Made by a program: the position numbers and the translations under genes. A DNA stretch of 64,000 bases, taken from NCBI GenBank assembly GCA_016592635.1, contig AP023240.1, positions 558,001 through 622,000 on the forward strand, read 5' to 3'. The DNA comes from Methyloprofundus sp. Lineage in GTDB: Bacteria; Pseudomonadota; Gammaproteobacteria; Methylococcales; Methylomonadaceae. Numbering within the stretch: the first letter of the stretch is position 1; each line of letters starts with the position of its first letter. Shown piece after piece: positions 8,256 to 16,926 of the stretch. The notes under the pieces are model-generated. The model made no database searches. It saw only the letters and a list, made by a program, of their open reading frames with translations, and was not told the DNA's origin.

Positions 8256-9269
8256 TTAAAGGTTCTTAGTTAACATAAAAGCCACCTTATTGCGCCGATG
8301 CCAATAATCAGTAGCTAATTGCTGTGCATCTGCTTGGGACTCTGCTTTACCAAGTAGTTTTAAGGCAATGGCAGTCGTGCCAATAATGCTGGCTTCGGCA
8401 AATTCATCCTGCCTTGTATCTTGCCATACTTGTAATAGTTGTTCTGGCTCTAGTTGCTCTGGTTTTACATGTCGTCTAGCAAAGAGGGCTGGCCAAACTT
8501 CTTCAGACAAGTTTGCCTGATGTACACTTTGTACTAAGCAATCCATATCAGGGTTGCGTTCTGTTTCACCGCCTTCGCCTTTTAATACCGCCATATTGGG
8601 CTGCTCTAATAGCAACGCTGCTTCTTGATGTACAGGGCGATAGCCAGGATGAAAGATACCTTGAATACTATAATCAGCATTAAATGGGTTAATAAGGCGC
8701 ACCAATGTATGTACGGGGGAGCGCAAGCCCATCAATGACCTTAGGTGAATCATTTTATTTAATGCAGGGCAGATTTGCTCTAAAGATAAATAGGCAAAGT
8801 TACGTGCTTGAATATCTTGTTGGGCTGCATCAAATGAATTTGCAATGGGTAGTGAAAATAGCGGCAACATATCTTCGGCAAATAGCCTTGCTTCTGTATG
8901 TGCTGCTGAGCCGTGCATTAATACTTTAATACCGTTTTCGGCTAATAAGAGACTCGATAAAATATACCAAGGCAAGTGACGACGTTTGCCAGCATAAGCA
9001 GACCAATCTAAATCAGCAGTCTGTGAGCTTGTTTCTGGTAGTGTCGCTCGGACAGCTTGTACAAAGCCAGCAAGTTCTTCAGGTGTTTCTTCTTTTACAC
9101 GCATTAGCATCAGAAAAGCACCAAGCTGAATGTCTTCAACTTCACCTGCTAAAATCATTTGCATGGCTTGGTAGGCTTCGGACTGCGTTAATGGGCGTGA
9201 GCCTTTTTTGCCTTTACCTAAAATACGAATATATTCAGCAAAAGAGTGTTCGGTATTGTGGGTAGTCAT
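8256..9269 (-). CDS. ybiB: YbiB-like protein, glycosyl/phosphoribosyl transferase family 3 fold
   Basis: 337 residues resembling anthranilate phosphoribosyltransferase: an N-terminal helical domain (LTQSEAYQAMQMILAGEVED, then IQLGAFLMLMRVKEETPEEL) and a C-terminal alpha/beta domain with LMHGSAAHTEARLFAEDML, MIHLRSLMGLRSPVHTLVRL and LKGEGGETERNPD. E. coli YbiB has this fold but binds DNA and has no known transferase activity, so TrpD function is not implied. The protein lacks trp neighbours, which supports YbiB. It ends against the tandem PilZ gene from the other strand. Confidence 0.85.
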   Translation of the reverse strand: MTTHNTEHSFAEYIRILGKGKKGSRPLTQSEAYQAMQMILAGEVEDIQLGAFLMLMRVKEETPEELAGFVQAVRATLPETSSQTADLDWSAYAGKRRHLPWYILSSLLLAENGIKVLMHGSAAHTEARLFAEDMLPLFSLPIANSFDAAQQDIQARNFAYLSLEQICPALNKMIHLRSLMGLRSPVHTLVRLINPFNADYSIQGIFHPGYRPVHQEAALLLEQPNMAVLKGEGGETERNPDMDCLVQSVHQANLSEEVWPALFARRHVKPEQLEPEQLLQVWQDTRQDEFAEASIIGTTAIALKLLGKAESQADAQQLATDYWHRRNKVAFMLTKNL

Positions 9270-9382
9270 TGTTTCTTAGGAGTGTGTAGAGCCTGGTGAT
9301 AGTGAAGAATTAAGTAAAGCTTCAAAAGTGGAAAGATGAAGTGAAGCGATTCACCTTACTTTTTTATAGTTTAGCCGCTGCT

Positions 9383-9931
9383 TTATTCGCGCACAGGTCG
9401 TTTATCAAGCTTACGCTGTAGGGTGCGTCTATGCATATTTAAAGCGCGAGCCGCAGCAGAAATATTGCCATCATGCTCCATTAATACTTTTTGTAAATGT
9501 TCCCATTCTAAACGTTTTACAGATAGCGGGTTTTCATTAATGGCAATCGAACTATCGCCTGTATTTTTATGCAGGGCATTCATGATTTCATCTGGGTTAG
9601 CGGGTTTGGTCAAATAATGGGTTGCTCCCAGTTTAATGGCTTCTACTGCAGTGGCAATACTGGCAAAACCTGTCAGCATAATAATTTGGGTATTATCATC
9701 GAGTGAAATTAACTTTTGCACTAATTCCAACCCTGATTCATGACCAATACGCAAATCAATCACCGCATATTCAGGCTCAATTTGTTCTGCTAATGCCAAG
9801 CCACTTTTAACATCATAGGCGACTGAGACTATAAATTCTCTTTTTTCTAATGCTGATTTGAGTACCGAGCAATAGGTTTGGTCATCATCAACTAATAATA
9901 ATTGTGCTTGTGCATGTTCTGCCATAGTCAT
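9383..9931 (-). CDS. regA: Redox response regulator of the RegA/PrrA/ActR family
   Basis: 182 residues: a receiver domain with acidic pocket VDDD and phospho-acceptor Asp59 (AVIDLRIG), then LTGFASIATAVEAIKLGATH and LTKPANPDE, strongly typical of this family. The C-terminal Fis-type helix-turn-helix HDGNISAAARALNMHRRTLQ and RKLDKRP is nearly the family consensus. It activates or represses energy-metabolism genes when phosphorylated by RegB. It lies 6 bases after regB and is the last gene of the ubiE-ubiJ-ubiB-regB-regA series. The start could be the first ATG or the one two codons later. Confidence 0.93.
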   Translation of the reverse strand: MTMAEHAQAQLLLVDDDQTYCSVLKSALEKREFIVSVAYDVKSGLALAEQIEPEYAVIDLRIGHESGLELVQKLISLDDNTQIIMLTGFASIATAVEAIKLGATHYLTKPANPDEIMNALHKNTGDSSIAINENPLSVKRLEWEHLQKVLMEHDGNISAAARALNMHRRTLQRKLDKRPVRE

Positions 9932-9937
9932 GAATTC

Positions 9938-11278
9938 CTAGGTTGTCGCCGTCAGCGGTAAAATGATATTGATACAGGCTCCGCCTGAAGGTGCATTACT
10001 AACATCTATTGAGCCTCCTATACGTGTAATGGTTGAATAGGTCAGGAATAAGCCAACCCCCAAGCCTTGTTTGCTACTATTGATGGGGGCTTTACCTATT
10101 TTATCAAGTAACTCTTCGGGCATACCTGGACCATAATCACGTATTTGAATGCCAATAAAGCCTTCTACGGTACATGAGTAGATACTGAGGTCGATACCTT
10201 TATCTATTGGAGTATTGTCTGCAGCATTATTAAGGATGTTTATCAATGAATGCGTTAGAGTGAGTTCGGCTAAAATAGATTCGTGCAATGGTGCTTCCGA
10301 ATTGATATGTAAATTTAGTTTTACACCTGGTTGTTGACTGCGCCATTGATTGATGACTTCGTCAAAATAGTCACTACAGACAGTAATATGTCCTGATTCA
10401 GCGCGTAACTCACCTGCTGATGCAGACATAAGGGATAGTGCTTGTTTACAGCGGTTTATTTGATCTTGCATGATATGCATGTGTTCATGCAACTCAGGGT
10501 GATCCTTAATATTGTAGTCATCTTTCAATTCGTGAGCAATAATAGCCATAGTGCCTAATGGCGTGCCCATGTCATGAGCAGCACTAGCTGCCAAAGTTCC
10601 CAATGAAATAATTTTCTCATCTTGTAAAGCACGCTCACGGGTATCTGCCAGTATGCGTTCGCCATCCTTAATGGTATTGGAAAGTTCTACCGCAAAAAAC
10701 GCGACTAAACCTGCGCTACAAACAAAACCAAACCACATGCCGAAGATATGAAAATTAAAAAATTCTTGGTCTTGAGTGTCATGCATTGCAGATGACATAT
10801 TCGCCATATCCATATGCATTAAGTGTGGCTCAACGGTAGTTAAGGTTGCATGATAAGGAATTAAAAAGGTATATAAAGTCGTGGTTAAGATCACCATATA
10901 CCAAGTATAGGTATGCGGTAAAATAATGGCGGTAAGAATAACAGGCAGTAAAAAAATCCAAGTAAACGGGTTAGTTGCTCCGCCAGTTAAATATAACAAT
11001 GAAGCAATTGCGAGAACATCCAGTGCTAGTTGGGAAAAAATCTCCATTTCCGTTACTGGAATCTCGGTTTTTAAGCGCATCCAAGTGTAAAGATTGACGG
11101 AAGCAATGGACATAATGGTAAGCCATAGTGCTTCTTGGTGCAGTGGGATTTTTAATATATCGATAGAAATTAATAACAGTAGCGATTCGCCCCCGATCAT
11201 TAAATTTCTTAAAATGAATAACCACTGTAGGTTTTCTTTGGCAGAAATTTCTGTTTTAGGGACGAAGTTAACTAGCAT
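9938..11278 (-). CDS. regB: Redox sensor histidine kinase RegB/PrrB
   Basis: 446 residues with about six N-terminal membrane helices (20-200). GGATNPF at 99-105 is the RegB quinone-binding motif. The dimerisation box AASAAHDMGTPLG carries phospho-His235, and the redox-active cysteine of RegB is conserved as Cys277 in QINRCKQAL. The ATPase end shows NNAADN, DYGPGMP and GLGVGLFL. Known RegB kinases read the ubiquinone pool and cysteine oxidation. The gene begins one base after ubiB stops, so the sensor of the quinone pool is co-transcribed with quinone synthesis. An insert of Met/His residues (HLMHMDMANMSSAMHD, 152-167) lies in the last periplasmic loop. Confidence 0.93.
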   Translation of the reverse strand: MLVNFVPKTEISAKENLQWLFILRNLMIGGESLLLLISIDILKIPLHQEALWLTIMSIASVNLYTWMRLKTEIPVTEMEIFSQLALDVLAIASLLYLTGGATNPFTWIFLLPVILTAIILPHTYTWYMVILTTTLYTFLIPYHATLTTVEPHLMHMDMANMSSAMHDTQDQEFFNFHIFGMWFGFVCSAGLVAFFAVELSNTIKDGERILADTRERALQDEKIISLGTLAASAAHDMGTPLGTMAIIAHELKDDYNIKDHPELHEHMHIMQDQINRCKQALSLMSASAGELRAESGHITVCSDYFDEVINQWRSQQPGVKLNLHINSEAPLHESILAELTLTHSLINILNNAADNTPIDKGIDLSIYSCTVEGFIGIQIRDYGPGMPEELLDKIGKAPINSSKQGLGVGLFLTYSTITRIGGSIDVSNAPSGGACINIILPLTATT

Positions 11279-11279
11279 A

Positions 11280-12830
11280 TTATTGTAATATGATGGCGCT
11301 ACTAATCATGGCGGCACTAATCAATACTGCATAAAGGGTGCTTTTGTGATTGCTGTGCATTTGCTCGCTTAGCCTGTCCAGCTGTTTCTGCTGTGCTTCA
11401 CTGCGTTGGCTGGTATGCGCTGCATCATCTAATGCTTGCATGATAAGTGTTGGTACTTCCGGGAATTTTTCCGCTAATTCCGGGAACTTTTTAATGGCTT
11501 GTTTGATTTTGGCTTTAGGGCTTAAACGCTCTTTAAACCACTCTTCTAAATACGGTTTGGCGGTTTGCCATAAGTCTAACTCAGGGTAGAGTTGCCTACC
11601 AAGTCCTTCAATATTCAGCAAGGTTTTTTGCAATAATACTAATTGTGGTTGTACTTCCATATCAAAGCGGCGTGCAGTTTGAAAGAGGCGTAGTAACAAT
11701 AAACCAAAAGAAATATCTTTCAGTGGCTTGTCAAAAATGGGTTCACAGACGCTGCGAATAGCCGATTCAAATTCCTCCACTTTAGTATTGGCAGGTACCC
11801 AGCCTGATTCCAAATGCATTTCTGCAACACGGCGGTAATCACGGTTAAAAAATGCTAGAAAATTTTCAGCTAAGTAGCGTTGATCTGAAGAGGATAAAGT
11901 GCCAACGATCCCAAAATCAACCGCAATATATTTGCCTGGCAGTTCGACAAAAATATTGCCGGGGTGCATGTCGGCATGAAAGAAGTTGTCTCTAAAGACT
12001 TGGGTAAAAAATGACTCTACGCCACGCTCGGCGAGCAATTTAAAATCAGCATTGCCAGCGCGCAATTCTTCAATATTGCCGACCGGAATGCCGTAAATGC
12101 GTTCCATAACCAGTACTTTGCGGCGAGTAAAATCCCAGTAAATTTCAGGAATATAGAGCGCGTCAGAGCCTTCAAAGTTGCGTCTTAACTTAGCTGCATT
12201 GCCAGCCTCTCTGACTAAATCCAGTTCATCTAATAAAGTTTTTTCAAACTCGGCAACAATTTCTTTCGCATGTAAACGTTTCGCATCATGCCAGAATTTC
12301 TCTGCAAAATAGGCTAATTCGTACAACAAGCCAATGTCTGAGTGAATCCATTTTTCAACATCCGGGCGTAATACTTTAACAATCACTTCTTCGCCTGTGT
12401 GCAGAACTGCGGTATGTACTTGTGCGACAGATGCGGATGCTAATGGACTATCGCTGAATTCAGCAAATGCCTCTTCAATAGACATGCCCAGTTCTTGCTC
12501 GATTACTTCGCGGGCTTGTTGATTTGAAAAAGGGGGGACTTTATCTTGTAACTTGACCAATTCATCAGCAATATCATCTGGTAAAATGTCTTTACGTGTT
12601 GATAAGGCTTGTCCGAATTTTACGTAAATGGGCCCTAGGTCTTCAAGCGTACGGCGGATACGCTCACCGCGGCTACCAAACTCGGTTTTACGCCAGAAAT
12701 TAGGTGAAAAAACAGCTAGAAAACGTAAAGGCCTGAATAAATGTGTTTTTAGAATAAGGTCGTCGAGTCCATGTGTAATCAATACCCAATTAATATGGAA
12801 TACTCTTAAAATAAGTTTTGGGTGCTTCAC
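11280..12830 (-). CDS. ubiB: Ubiquinone biosynthesis ATPase/kinase-like protein UbiB
   Basis: 516 residues of the UbiB/ABC1/ADCK atypical kinase family, needed for aerobic ubiquinone synthesis and the lipid-facing Ubi complex. KFGQ (71-74), the alanine-rich loop ASASVAQVH (131-139), HADMHPGN (285-292) and VDFG (304-307) are all present. A C-terminal hydrophobic helix ([19 protein letters not shown]) anchors it to the inner membrane. It follows ubiJ by about 30 bases and is followed by regB after one base. Length and motifs are normal. Confidence 0.95.
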   Translation of the reverse strand: MKHPKLILRVFHINWVLITHGLDDLILKTHLFRPLRFLAVFSPNFWRKTEFGSRGERIRRTLEDLGPIYVKFGQALSTRKDILPDDIADELVKLQDKVPPFSNQQAREVIEQELGMSIEEAFAEFSDSPLASASVAQVHTAVLHTGEEVIVKVLRPDVEKWIHSDIGLLYELAYFAEKFWHDAKRLHAKEIVAEFEKTLLDELDLVREAGNAAKLRRNFEGSDALYIPEIYWDFTRRKVLVMERIYGIPVGNIEELRAGNADFKLLAERGVESFFTQVFRDNFFHADMHPGNIFVELPGKYIAVDFGIVGTLSSSDQRYLAENFLAFFNRDYRRVAEMHLESGWVPANTKVEEFESAIRSVCEPIFDKPLKDISFGLLLLRLFQTARRFDMEVQPQLVLLQKTLLNIEGLGRQLYPELDLWQTAKPYLEEWFKERLSPKAKIKQAIKKFPELAEKFPEVPTLIMQALDDAAHTSQRSEAQQKQLDRLSEQMHSNHKSTLYAVLISAAMISSAIILQ

Positions 12831-12859
12831 GTTATCTTCCTATCTCTGTGATTTTTTGT

Positions 12860-13477
12860 TTAAACTGCTTTTTTCTGTACTGCTAAACGTTGCATGCGAG
12901 CATCGAGTCGGTCAAAATCTTCTTTTAGTTGATCTATTTGTTGATAAAAGTGATTCACTTCGGGAGCAGGAGGGAGATCTTGAGTTTCATCTTGTAAAAA
13001 CTCTTCGGCATTCAGTTTTAGGGTAGTGAGTGTTTGTTGCTGCCATTGATTGGCACTACGGAAGAAATTACCTACTTTATGTGCAACTACATCGCCTGTG
13101 TATTGTGAAAGACGTTCTTCTAAGTCTATATCCAGTTGTTTAAATAGTTCTTGAAATTTGTGGCCGATTGTTAAATCGCCTTCAATACTGACCTCACCAG
13201 AGAATAAAGAGCGTGCCGGAGTAGCACTTAAGCCCATTAAGCCTAAAGCCGCTAATGAACCGCGCATAGTCGTGTCAGCTTCACCCTGGTAGTGATCGAT
13301 TATTTGAATGGATTGCGCCGTTGGGCAAAGATAAATCGTTTCATTAAAGGGCAGGATGGTCACTGCAATAATTTTACCTGCCAAAGGCTCAAGGAAAAGT
13401 GTCACCTCTTCATCTAGATTGAGGTAATGATTGAGAGCAGTTTCAAATGCACTGATAAAGAGAGGTTTGATAGTCAT
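12860..13477 (-). CDS. ubiJ: Ubiquinone biosynthesis accessory factor UbiJ (SCP2 domain)
   Basis: About 205 residues from the ATG at 13477. The N-terminal SCP2 lipid-binding domain includes LDEEVTLFLEPLAGKIIAV, a LFSGEVSIEGDLTIGHKFQELF segment and VAHKVGNFFR. The C-terminus is a coiled coil (VNHFYQQIDQLKEDFDRLD, then ARMQRLAVQ), as in UbiJ. It binds ubiquinone intermediates and scaffolds the Ubi complex. A TTG start 13 codons upstream would overlap the hairpin repeat at 13518 and adds no conserved sequence, so I prefer ATG, although its ribosome site is weak. Position between ubiE and ubiB is standard. Confidence 0.92.
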   Translation of the reverse strand: MTIKPLFISAFETALNHYLNLDEEVTLFLEPLAGKIIAVTILPFNETIYLCPTAQSIQIIDHYQGEADTTMRGSLAALGLMGLSATPARSLFSGEVSIEGDLTIGHKFQELFKQLDIDLEERLSQYTGDVVAHKVGNFFRSANQWQQQTLTTLKLNAEEFLQDETQDLPPAPEVNHFYQQIDQLKEDFDRLDARMQRLAVQKKAV

Positions 13478-13517
13478 TGTCTTTGGGGCTAAATGAATGT
13501 GAGGTATTAAATCCAAT

Positions 13518-13575
13518 GTAGGAGGGGTCTTTGGCTGCGAATTAAAGATAAGTCGCGGCCAAAGGCCTCTCCTAC
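13518..13575. repeat. Hairpin repeat between ubiE and ubiJ
   Basis: Two arms of 23 bases (13518-13540 and 13553-13575), beginning GTAGGAGGGGTC and ending GGCCTCTCCTAC, match at 20 of 23 positions as an inverted repeat around a 12-base loop. It resembles the GTAGGAGCGG... palindromes common in many gammaproteobacterial genomes. In transcripts it would form a strong stem between the two coding regions. Confidence 0.75.
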
Positions 13576-13585
13576 TAAAATCTAT

Positions 13586-14335
13586 TTAGAATTTATAACC
13601 ACGGTGTACAGCAACAACACCTTGTGACATATTAAAATATTCACAGCGCTCAAGACCTGCCTCTTCCATCATTTCTTTTAATTTATCTTGTTTTGGATGC
13701 ATGCGGATGGACTCGGCTAAATAGCGGTAGCTTTCTTCATCTTTCGCCACAAATTTACCGATTTTTGGCAGTAATTTGAAAGAATAGAAATCGTAGACTT
13801 TTTCGGTGATTTTATCGGTAGGGTGAGAAAATTCCAGCACGATAACACGACCACCTGGTTTTAATACACGCATCATTGAACGTAGTGCAGCATCTTTATC
13901 GGTTACATTGCGCAAGCCAAAAGCAATACAGACACAATCAAAGGTGTTATCTTCAAAGGGCAGGCACTCAGCATTAACTTGTGCATAAGTAACAGTATTG
14001 ATTAAGCCACGATCAATCAAACGATCACGACCAGTACGTAACATTTCAGAGTTAATATCAGCCAAGACAATTTTGCCACTTTTTCCAACACGTTTAGCAA
14101 ATAGGGTGGTTAAATCACCCGTACCACCCGCTAAATCCAATACTTGCTCACCTTCGCGAACATTACTTAATTGCACGGCGACGCGCTTCCAAATACGATG
14201 GATCCCAAATGACATTAAGTCATTCATTACGTCATATTGACTGGCAACAGAGTCAAACACTCCGCGCACTAATTTGACTTTATCATCGGTATCAACTTGT
14301 TTAAAACCAAAGTGGGTCGTGTTATCAGTTGTCAT
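13586..14335 (-). CDS. ubiE: Ubiquinone/menaquinone C-methyltransferase UbiE
   Basis: 249 residues, normal for the family. SAM-binding motif [12 protein letters not shown] follows the N-terminal family block [19 protein letters not shown] and [26 protein letters not shown] and [17 protein letters not shown] are the two other UbiE signatures. It methylates the benzoquinol ring in ubiquinone synthesis (and demethylmenaquinol where menaquinone is made). It is the first gene of the ubi-reg series on the minus strand, with a 635-base gap upstream. Confidence 0.96.
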   Translation of the reverse strand: MTTDNTTHFGFKQVDTDDKVKLVRGVFDSVASQYDVMNDLMSFGIHRIWKRVAVQLSNVREGEQVLDLAGGTGDLTTLFAKRVGKSGKIVLADINSEMLRTGRDRLIDRGLINTVTYAQVNAECLPFEDNTFDCVCIAFGLRNVTDKDAALRSMMRVLKPGGRVIVLEFSHPTDKITEKVYDFYSFKLLPKIGKFVAKDEESYRYLAESIRMHPKQDKLKEMMEEAGLERCEYFNMSQGVVAVHRGYKF

Positions 14336-14637
14336 GTATTTATTTAACCTGAGTTCGGGAGTAAGAAAAACGCTAACCTTGACTATTTAGAGCATTGGGC
14401 AGGTAATTTTTGCTGCATATTTGATAGTTAAGGCATTTATAAATATAATTTTAACACACCTGCGGGCAGGCAGATAATGCAAGTTTTAATATGATTTATT
14501 TTGAATTGGATCTGCAGAGGGTTTTTGGGTCTATAGATGCGTATAAACTTTGAGAGTTCATGCAGTGCTCCTTCGTCGTTACATATTGTCATAATGTGTC
14601 GCTATAAGGATTAAAGGCTGAGGTAATTTAATTTAAT

Positions 14638-14656
14638 AAAATTGATAATTATCATT
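14638..14656. promoter_or_regulatory. Fur-box-like palindrome
   Basis: The 19 bases contain the 12-base palindrome TGATAATTATCA and match the classical 19-bp Fur consensus (GATAATGATAATCATTATC) at 13 positions by hand comparison. It lies in the divergent gap, about 300 bases upstream of ubiE and about 110 bases before the leader RNA at 14763. The region is very AT-rich, so a chance match is quite possible. Confidence 0.35.
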
Positions 14657-14762
14657 GCTTTTTCTTTATATATTAATAAGTTGAAGTCCATATTCTTGAG
14701 TAAAATACTCGGTTGATATATTTATAAAATAAGTATATAACTAAGTAAGGATGTAGAAAAAA

Positions 14763-14833
14763 CGGTGAAAAGCTAAACCTACTGTGAAGTAGGAGTAGAG
14801 AGTTATGGTTCTTAACGGAAAGCCTAACTACCG
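14763..14833 (+). ncRNA. Structured leader RNA resembling a c-di-GMP-I (GEMM) riboswitch
   Basis: A three-way junction can be drawn. CGGT (14763-14766) pairs with ACCG (14830-14833). AGCT-AAA-CCTACT-GTGA-AGTAGG (14771-14793) is a stem with GNRA tetraloop and AAA internal loop, closed by AGTT (14801-14804). A third arm carries TATGG (14804-14808) and CCTAAC (14823-14828), a near match to the 11-nt tetraloop receptor TATGG/CCTAAG. Order and several words (AAACC, GNRA loop, GG-TCT, final ACCG) follow the GEMM class, but the usual GGGACGCAAAGCC segment is diverged. Bases 14834-14970, including a TAGC...GCTA stem at 14859-14883, would be the expression platform. It precedes a 64-codon membrane protein. 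Confidence 0.5.
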
Positions 14834-14970
14834 AAAGTGACTAAGGGAAAGGTCGAAATAGCGATGTATTAATGACATAGCTATAAGATACATAGGTTTA
14901 GTGATCAAAATGTTTAATAATGTTTGAGAAACTACCTAACTATACTAATAATAATAATTAAGGTGTAAAT

Positions 14971-15165
14971 ATGACTGAAGACGTAGAAAAAAATAATAAA
15001 ACATTTTTTCTCATTGTTGCTGTTTGTTCATTTCTTGTGATTGGGCTTGTTTCAATCTTAAAAGCAAGGGAAACAGAACATTTGAGCTATAGCGATAATA
15101 CAACTGTGCAACAAGAAGCAGAATTATATGAAAACGTAAAAGATTACAATAACGTATTTGAATAA
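14971..15165 (+). CDS. 64-residue single-pass membrane protein under the leader RNA
   Basis: The protein has a short acidic/basic N-terminus, one membrane helix (FFLIVAVCSFLVIGLVSIL, about 13-31) and a polar Glu/Asn/Tyr-rich tail of 30 residues. No family recognised. It has its own apparent transcription unit: leader RNA upstream (14763 on), AAGGTG ribosome site 7 bases before ATG, and a strong terminator 9 bases after the stop. That framing argues that this is a real gene despite its size. Confidence 0.6.
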   Translation: MTEDVEKNNKTFFLIVAVCSFLVIGLVSILKARETEHLSYSDNTTVQQEAELYENVKDYNNVFE

Positions 15166-15173
15166 TTCCATTA

Positions 15174-15209
15174 CCCTCCTGTTAGTATTCGCTAGCAGGG
15201 GGATTTTTT
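15174..15209 (+). terminator. Rho-independent terminator
   Basis: CCCTCCTGTTAG pairs with CTAGCAGGGGG (15192-15202) around TATTCG, followed by ATTTTTTA. Correctly placed 9 bases past the stop at 15165. Confidence 0.85.
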
Positions 15210-15211
15210 AA

Positions 15212-15603
15212 CGATTCTATTTTAGGGGAGAGCATGATTAAATTCTCTTCCCTTAATATCCTAGTCCCTACCAGTTAAAATCAGATCCATCAATTTCGAA
15301 TAATCTATCATTTTAAGATGCAGTTACATCTAATATGATGGAGTATCTTAGTACCCCTAATTTCAATGTTGGCGTGTCATACAAATTATCATATAAAGCG
15401 TAAGGGTTTGATGATACGCAAAAATATTTTAGTGATGATGTTGTGTTAAGAAGGTAGGCGTGTAGCACAGTACATTACTATGTTATAATATAATTATAAA
15501 GATATTAGGTAGGTCTGGCTTGCTATTATTGACCATGAGTACTTTTCTTATCGTTAGTGCGTACAATGGCAACACGATACAGGTTCAATAAACGGAGAAA
15601 TAA
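15212..15603. other. Intergenic stretch without recognisable gene
   Basis: About 390 AT-rich bases. The only suggestive element is the AT-rich run TTATAATATAATTATAA at 15482-15498, about 105 bases before the next start, which could contain a -10 element. No open frame with family support on either strand. Confidence 0.4.
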
Positions 15604-15999
15604 ATGAAAAGAATAAATGTAGCAGCTGTTGTCACAAGCCTTTTATTAGTTGGCGGTAATGTATTTGCCGAAGGCACGCCTTTGACTAAGGACAATATAC
15701 AGGGTGCTTGGACTTTGGAATACACTAAAAAGTCTGAGAAATCAGATGATACCTTTAAGAGAGAAGATATTTGGGTTTTTAATAGTAACGGGACTGTCAC
15801 GATTAAAAATATCCCACGCGACGGCAGCCATTACGATCAATTGCCAGTCAATTATGTGATTGAGGAAGAAAATAAAATAAATATAGCTATTTTAGGTCGA
15901 GCTGGAAGGTTTGATAAATTTACTTTGATCAACAAAGATGATAGAAATATGACCTTAAAAGCTAGATTTGGTGCTATTTATCAGTTTGCTAAGAAATAA
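15604..15999 (+). CDS. Small secreted protein of unknown function
   Basis: 131 residues. A clear signal peptide (INVAAVVTSLLLVGGNVFA, cleavage near residue 22) is followed by about 108 residues predicted as beta-rich: IQGAWTLEYTKK, IWVFNSNGTVTIKN, KINIAILGRAGRFDKFTLIN and NMTLKARFGAIYQFAKK. The pattern (WTLEY, WVFNSNGTV) recalls small lipocalin-like stress or copper-binding proteins, but I cannot place it in a family. A GGAG ribosome site lies 8 bases upstream. It stands alone, facing a strong hairpin at 16085. Confidence 0.7.
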   Translation: MKRINVAAVVTSLLLVGGNVFAEGTPLTKDNIQGAWTLEYTKKSEKSDDTFKREDIWVFNSNGTVTIKNIPRDGSHYDQLPVNYVIEEENKINIAILGRAGRFDKFTLINKDDRNMTLKARFGAIYQFAKK

Positions 16000-16084
16000 A
16001 TTTTTAAGCATGAGAAACTATTTGTCTTGGTGATTTCTTTAATCCCGATAAAATAAGCTGAATAAGTTTGTATTGTGTAAACTT

Positions 16085-16119
16085 GGAGTGCAAATCTTAT
16101 CCAACAAGACTTGCACTCC
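16085..16119. terminator. Strong hairpin between convergent genes
   Basis: GGAGTGCAAATCTT (16085-16098) and AAGACTTGCACTCC (16106-16119) form a 14-bp stem with one mismatch and a 7-base loop. It sits between convergent genes ending at 15999 and 16189. No T-run follows on either strand, so it may be a bidirectional terminator or an mRNA-end stabiliser. Confidence 0.55.
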
Positions 16120-16188
16120 AGTTATAGTGAATATTTATATAAAGGGTAAAACATAACAAGTGAGTAGAGTACCTCCAACGCTGCTAAG

Positions 16189-16926
16189 TTAATTTTCATC
16201 ATACAAATGCGTGATTTTAGTATTAATACCTTTTAAAATTCTAATTAGCTTTTGGATAGTCACTTGCTGTCTATCTTGCACTTCAGCTAAGCCCTGTACT
16301 TTTTCTTCAGCATCGGATAATTGTTGGCTTAGTTCAGCTACCTGTTGCTGTAATTGCTCATTATCGGCACTTACTCGTTTAATTTCATTTTGAATATTGG
16401 CTTTTAAATGGTCTGCTTTTACAACCAGCTTGTCCATTTGTGTTTGGATTTCGCTTTCAAGTTCAGATACTTCACTTTCTAAAGAATCAATCGAATCAGG
16501 TTGCTCTGATTCCTCAACTGACTCAACCTGAGAGATGCTTGTGTCTTCTGCCCCCTCACCTTCTGGCAAGTCCGTTGCAGTTGCTACATCAGCAGCCTCT
16601 GGCTCTGGTTCCAAATTTAGTTCTTCAGGCTCTACTTCCGCTTGAATTTCAGGTTCAGGCTCTATGTCCAACTCAATATCAGCCGCATCTAATAGCTCAT
16701 CCAAATCAATCTCTTTAGGAGACTTTGCTTCCGTCGTCGTCTCTTGGGGGGGGGCACTCACCTCTACAGAGGCACCGTCGTTTTCAAAGTTATCATCTTC
16801 AGCTATAGGTGCATTACCCAATACTTCCGCTGCTGCACTATCTAAATTTGAATTAATTAACTCTTCAATACTCGCTGCATTAATGTTTTTTTCTGGATCG
16901 GACATTATTATTTCTTCGTTACTCAT
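16189..16926 (-). CDS. Acidic low-complexity protein with C-terminal coiled coil
   Basis: About 245 residues. Residues 1-150 are very acidic and repetitive (LDIEPEPEIQAEVEPEELN, then LEPEPEAADV) and probably disordered. Residues 150-240 form a coiled coil with heptads: LESEVSELESEIQTQMDKLV, LQQQVAELSQQLSDAEEKVQ, then VTIQKLIRILKGINTKITHL. No family recognised; no signal or membrane segment. I choose the ATG at 16926, four codons inside the longest frame, because GGAG lies 6 bases upstream of it. It is divergent from the PilZ-membrane gene with about 450 bases between. A scaffold or partner role is speculation. Confidence 0.7.
   Translation of the reverse strand: MSNEEIIMSDPEKNINAASIEELINSNLDSAAAEVLGNAPIAEDDNFENDGASVEVSAPPQETTTEAKSPKEIDLDELLDAADIELDIEPEPEIQAEVEPEELNLEPEPEAADVATATDLPEGEGAEDTSISQVESVEESEQPDSIDSLESEVSELESEIQTQMDKLVVKADHLKANIQNEIKRVSADNEQLQQQVAELSQQLSDAEEKVQGLAEVQDRQQVTIQKLIRILKGINTKITHLYDEN

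Noticed and set aside
8256..9269. Anthranilate phosphoribosyltransferase (trpD)
   Set aside because: The fold agrees, but there are no trp neighbours and the sequence character is that of YbiB.
14763..14833. Cobalamin, TPP, FMN or group I/II intron identity for the leader RNA
   Set aside because: None of their conserved boxes is present; the GNRA plus tetraloop-receptor three-way junction fits the c-di-GMP-I layout better.
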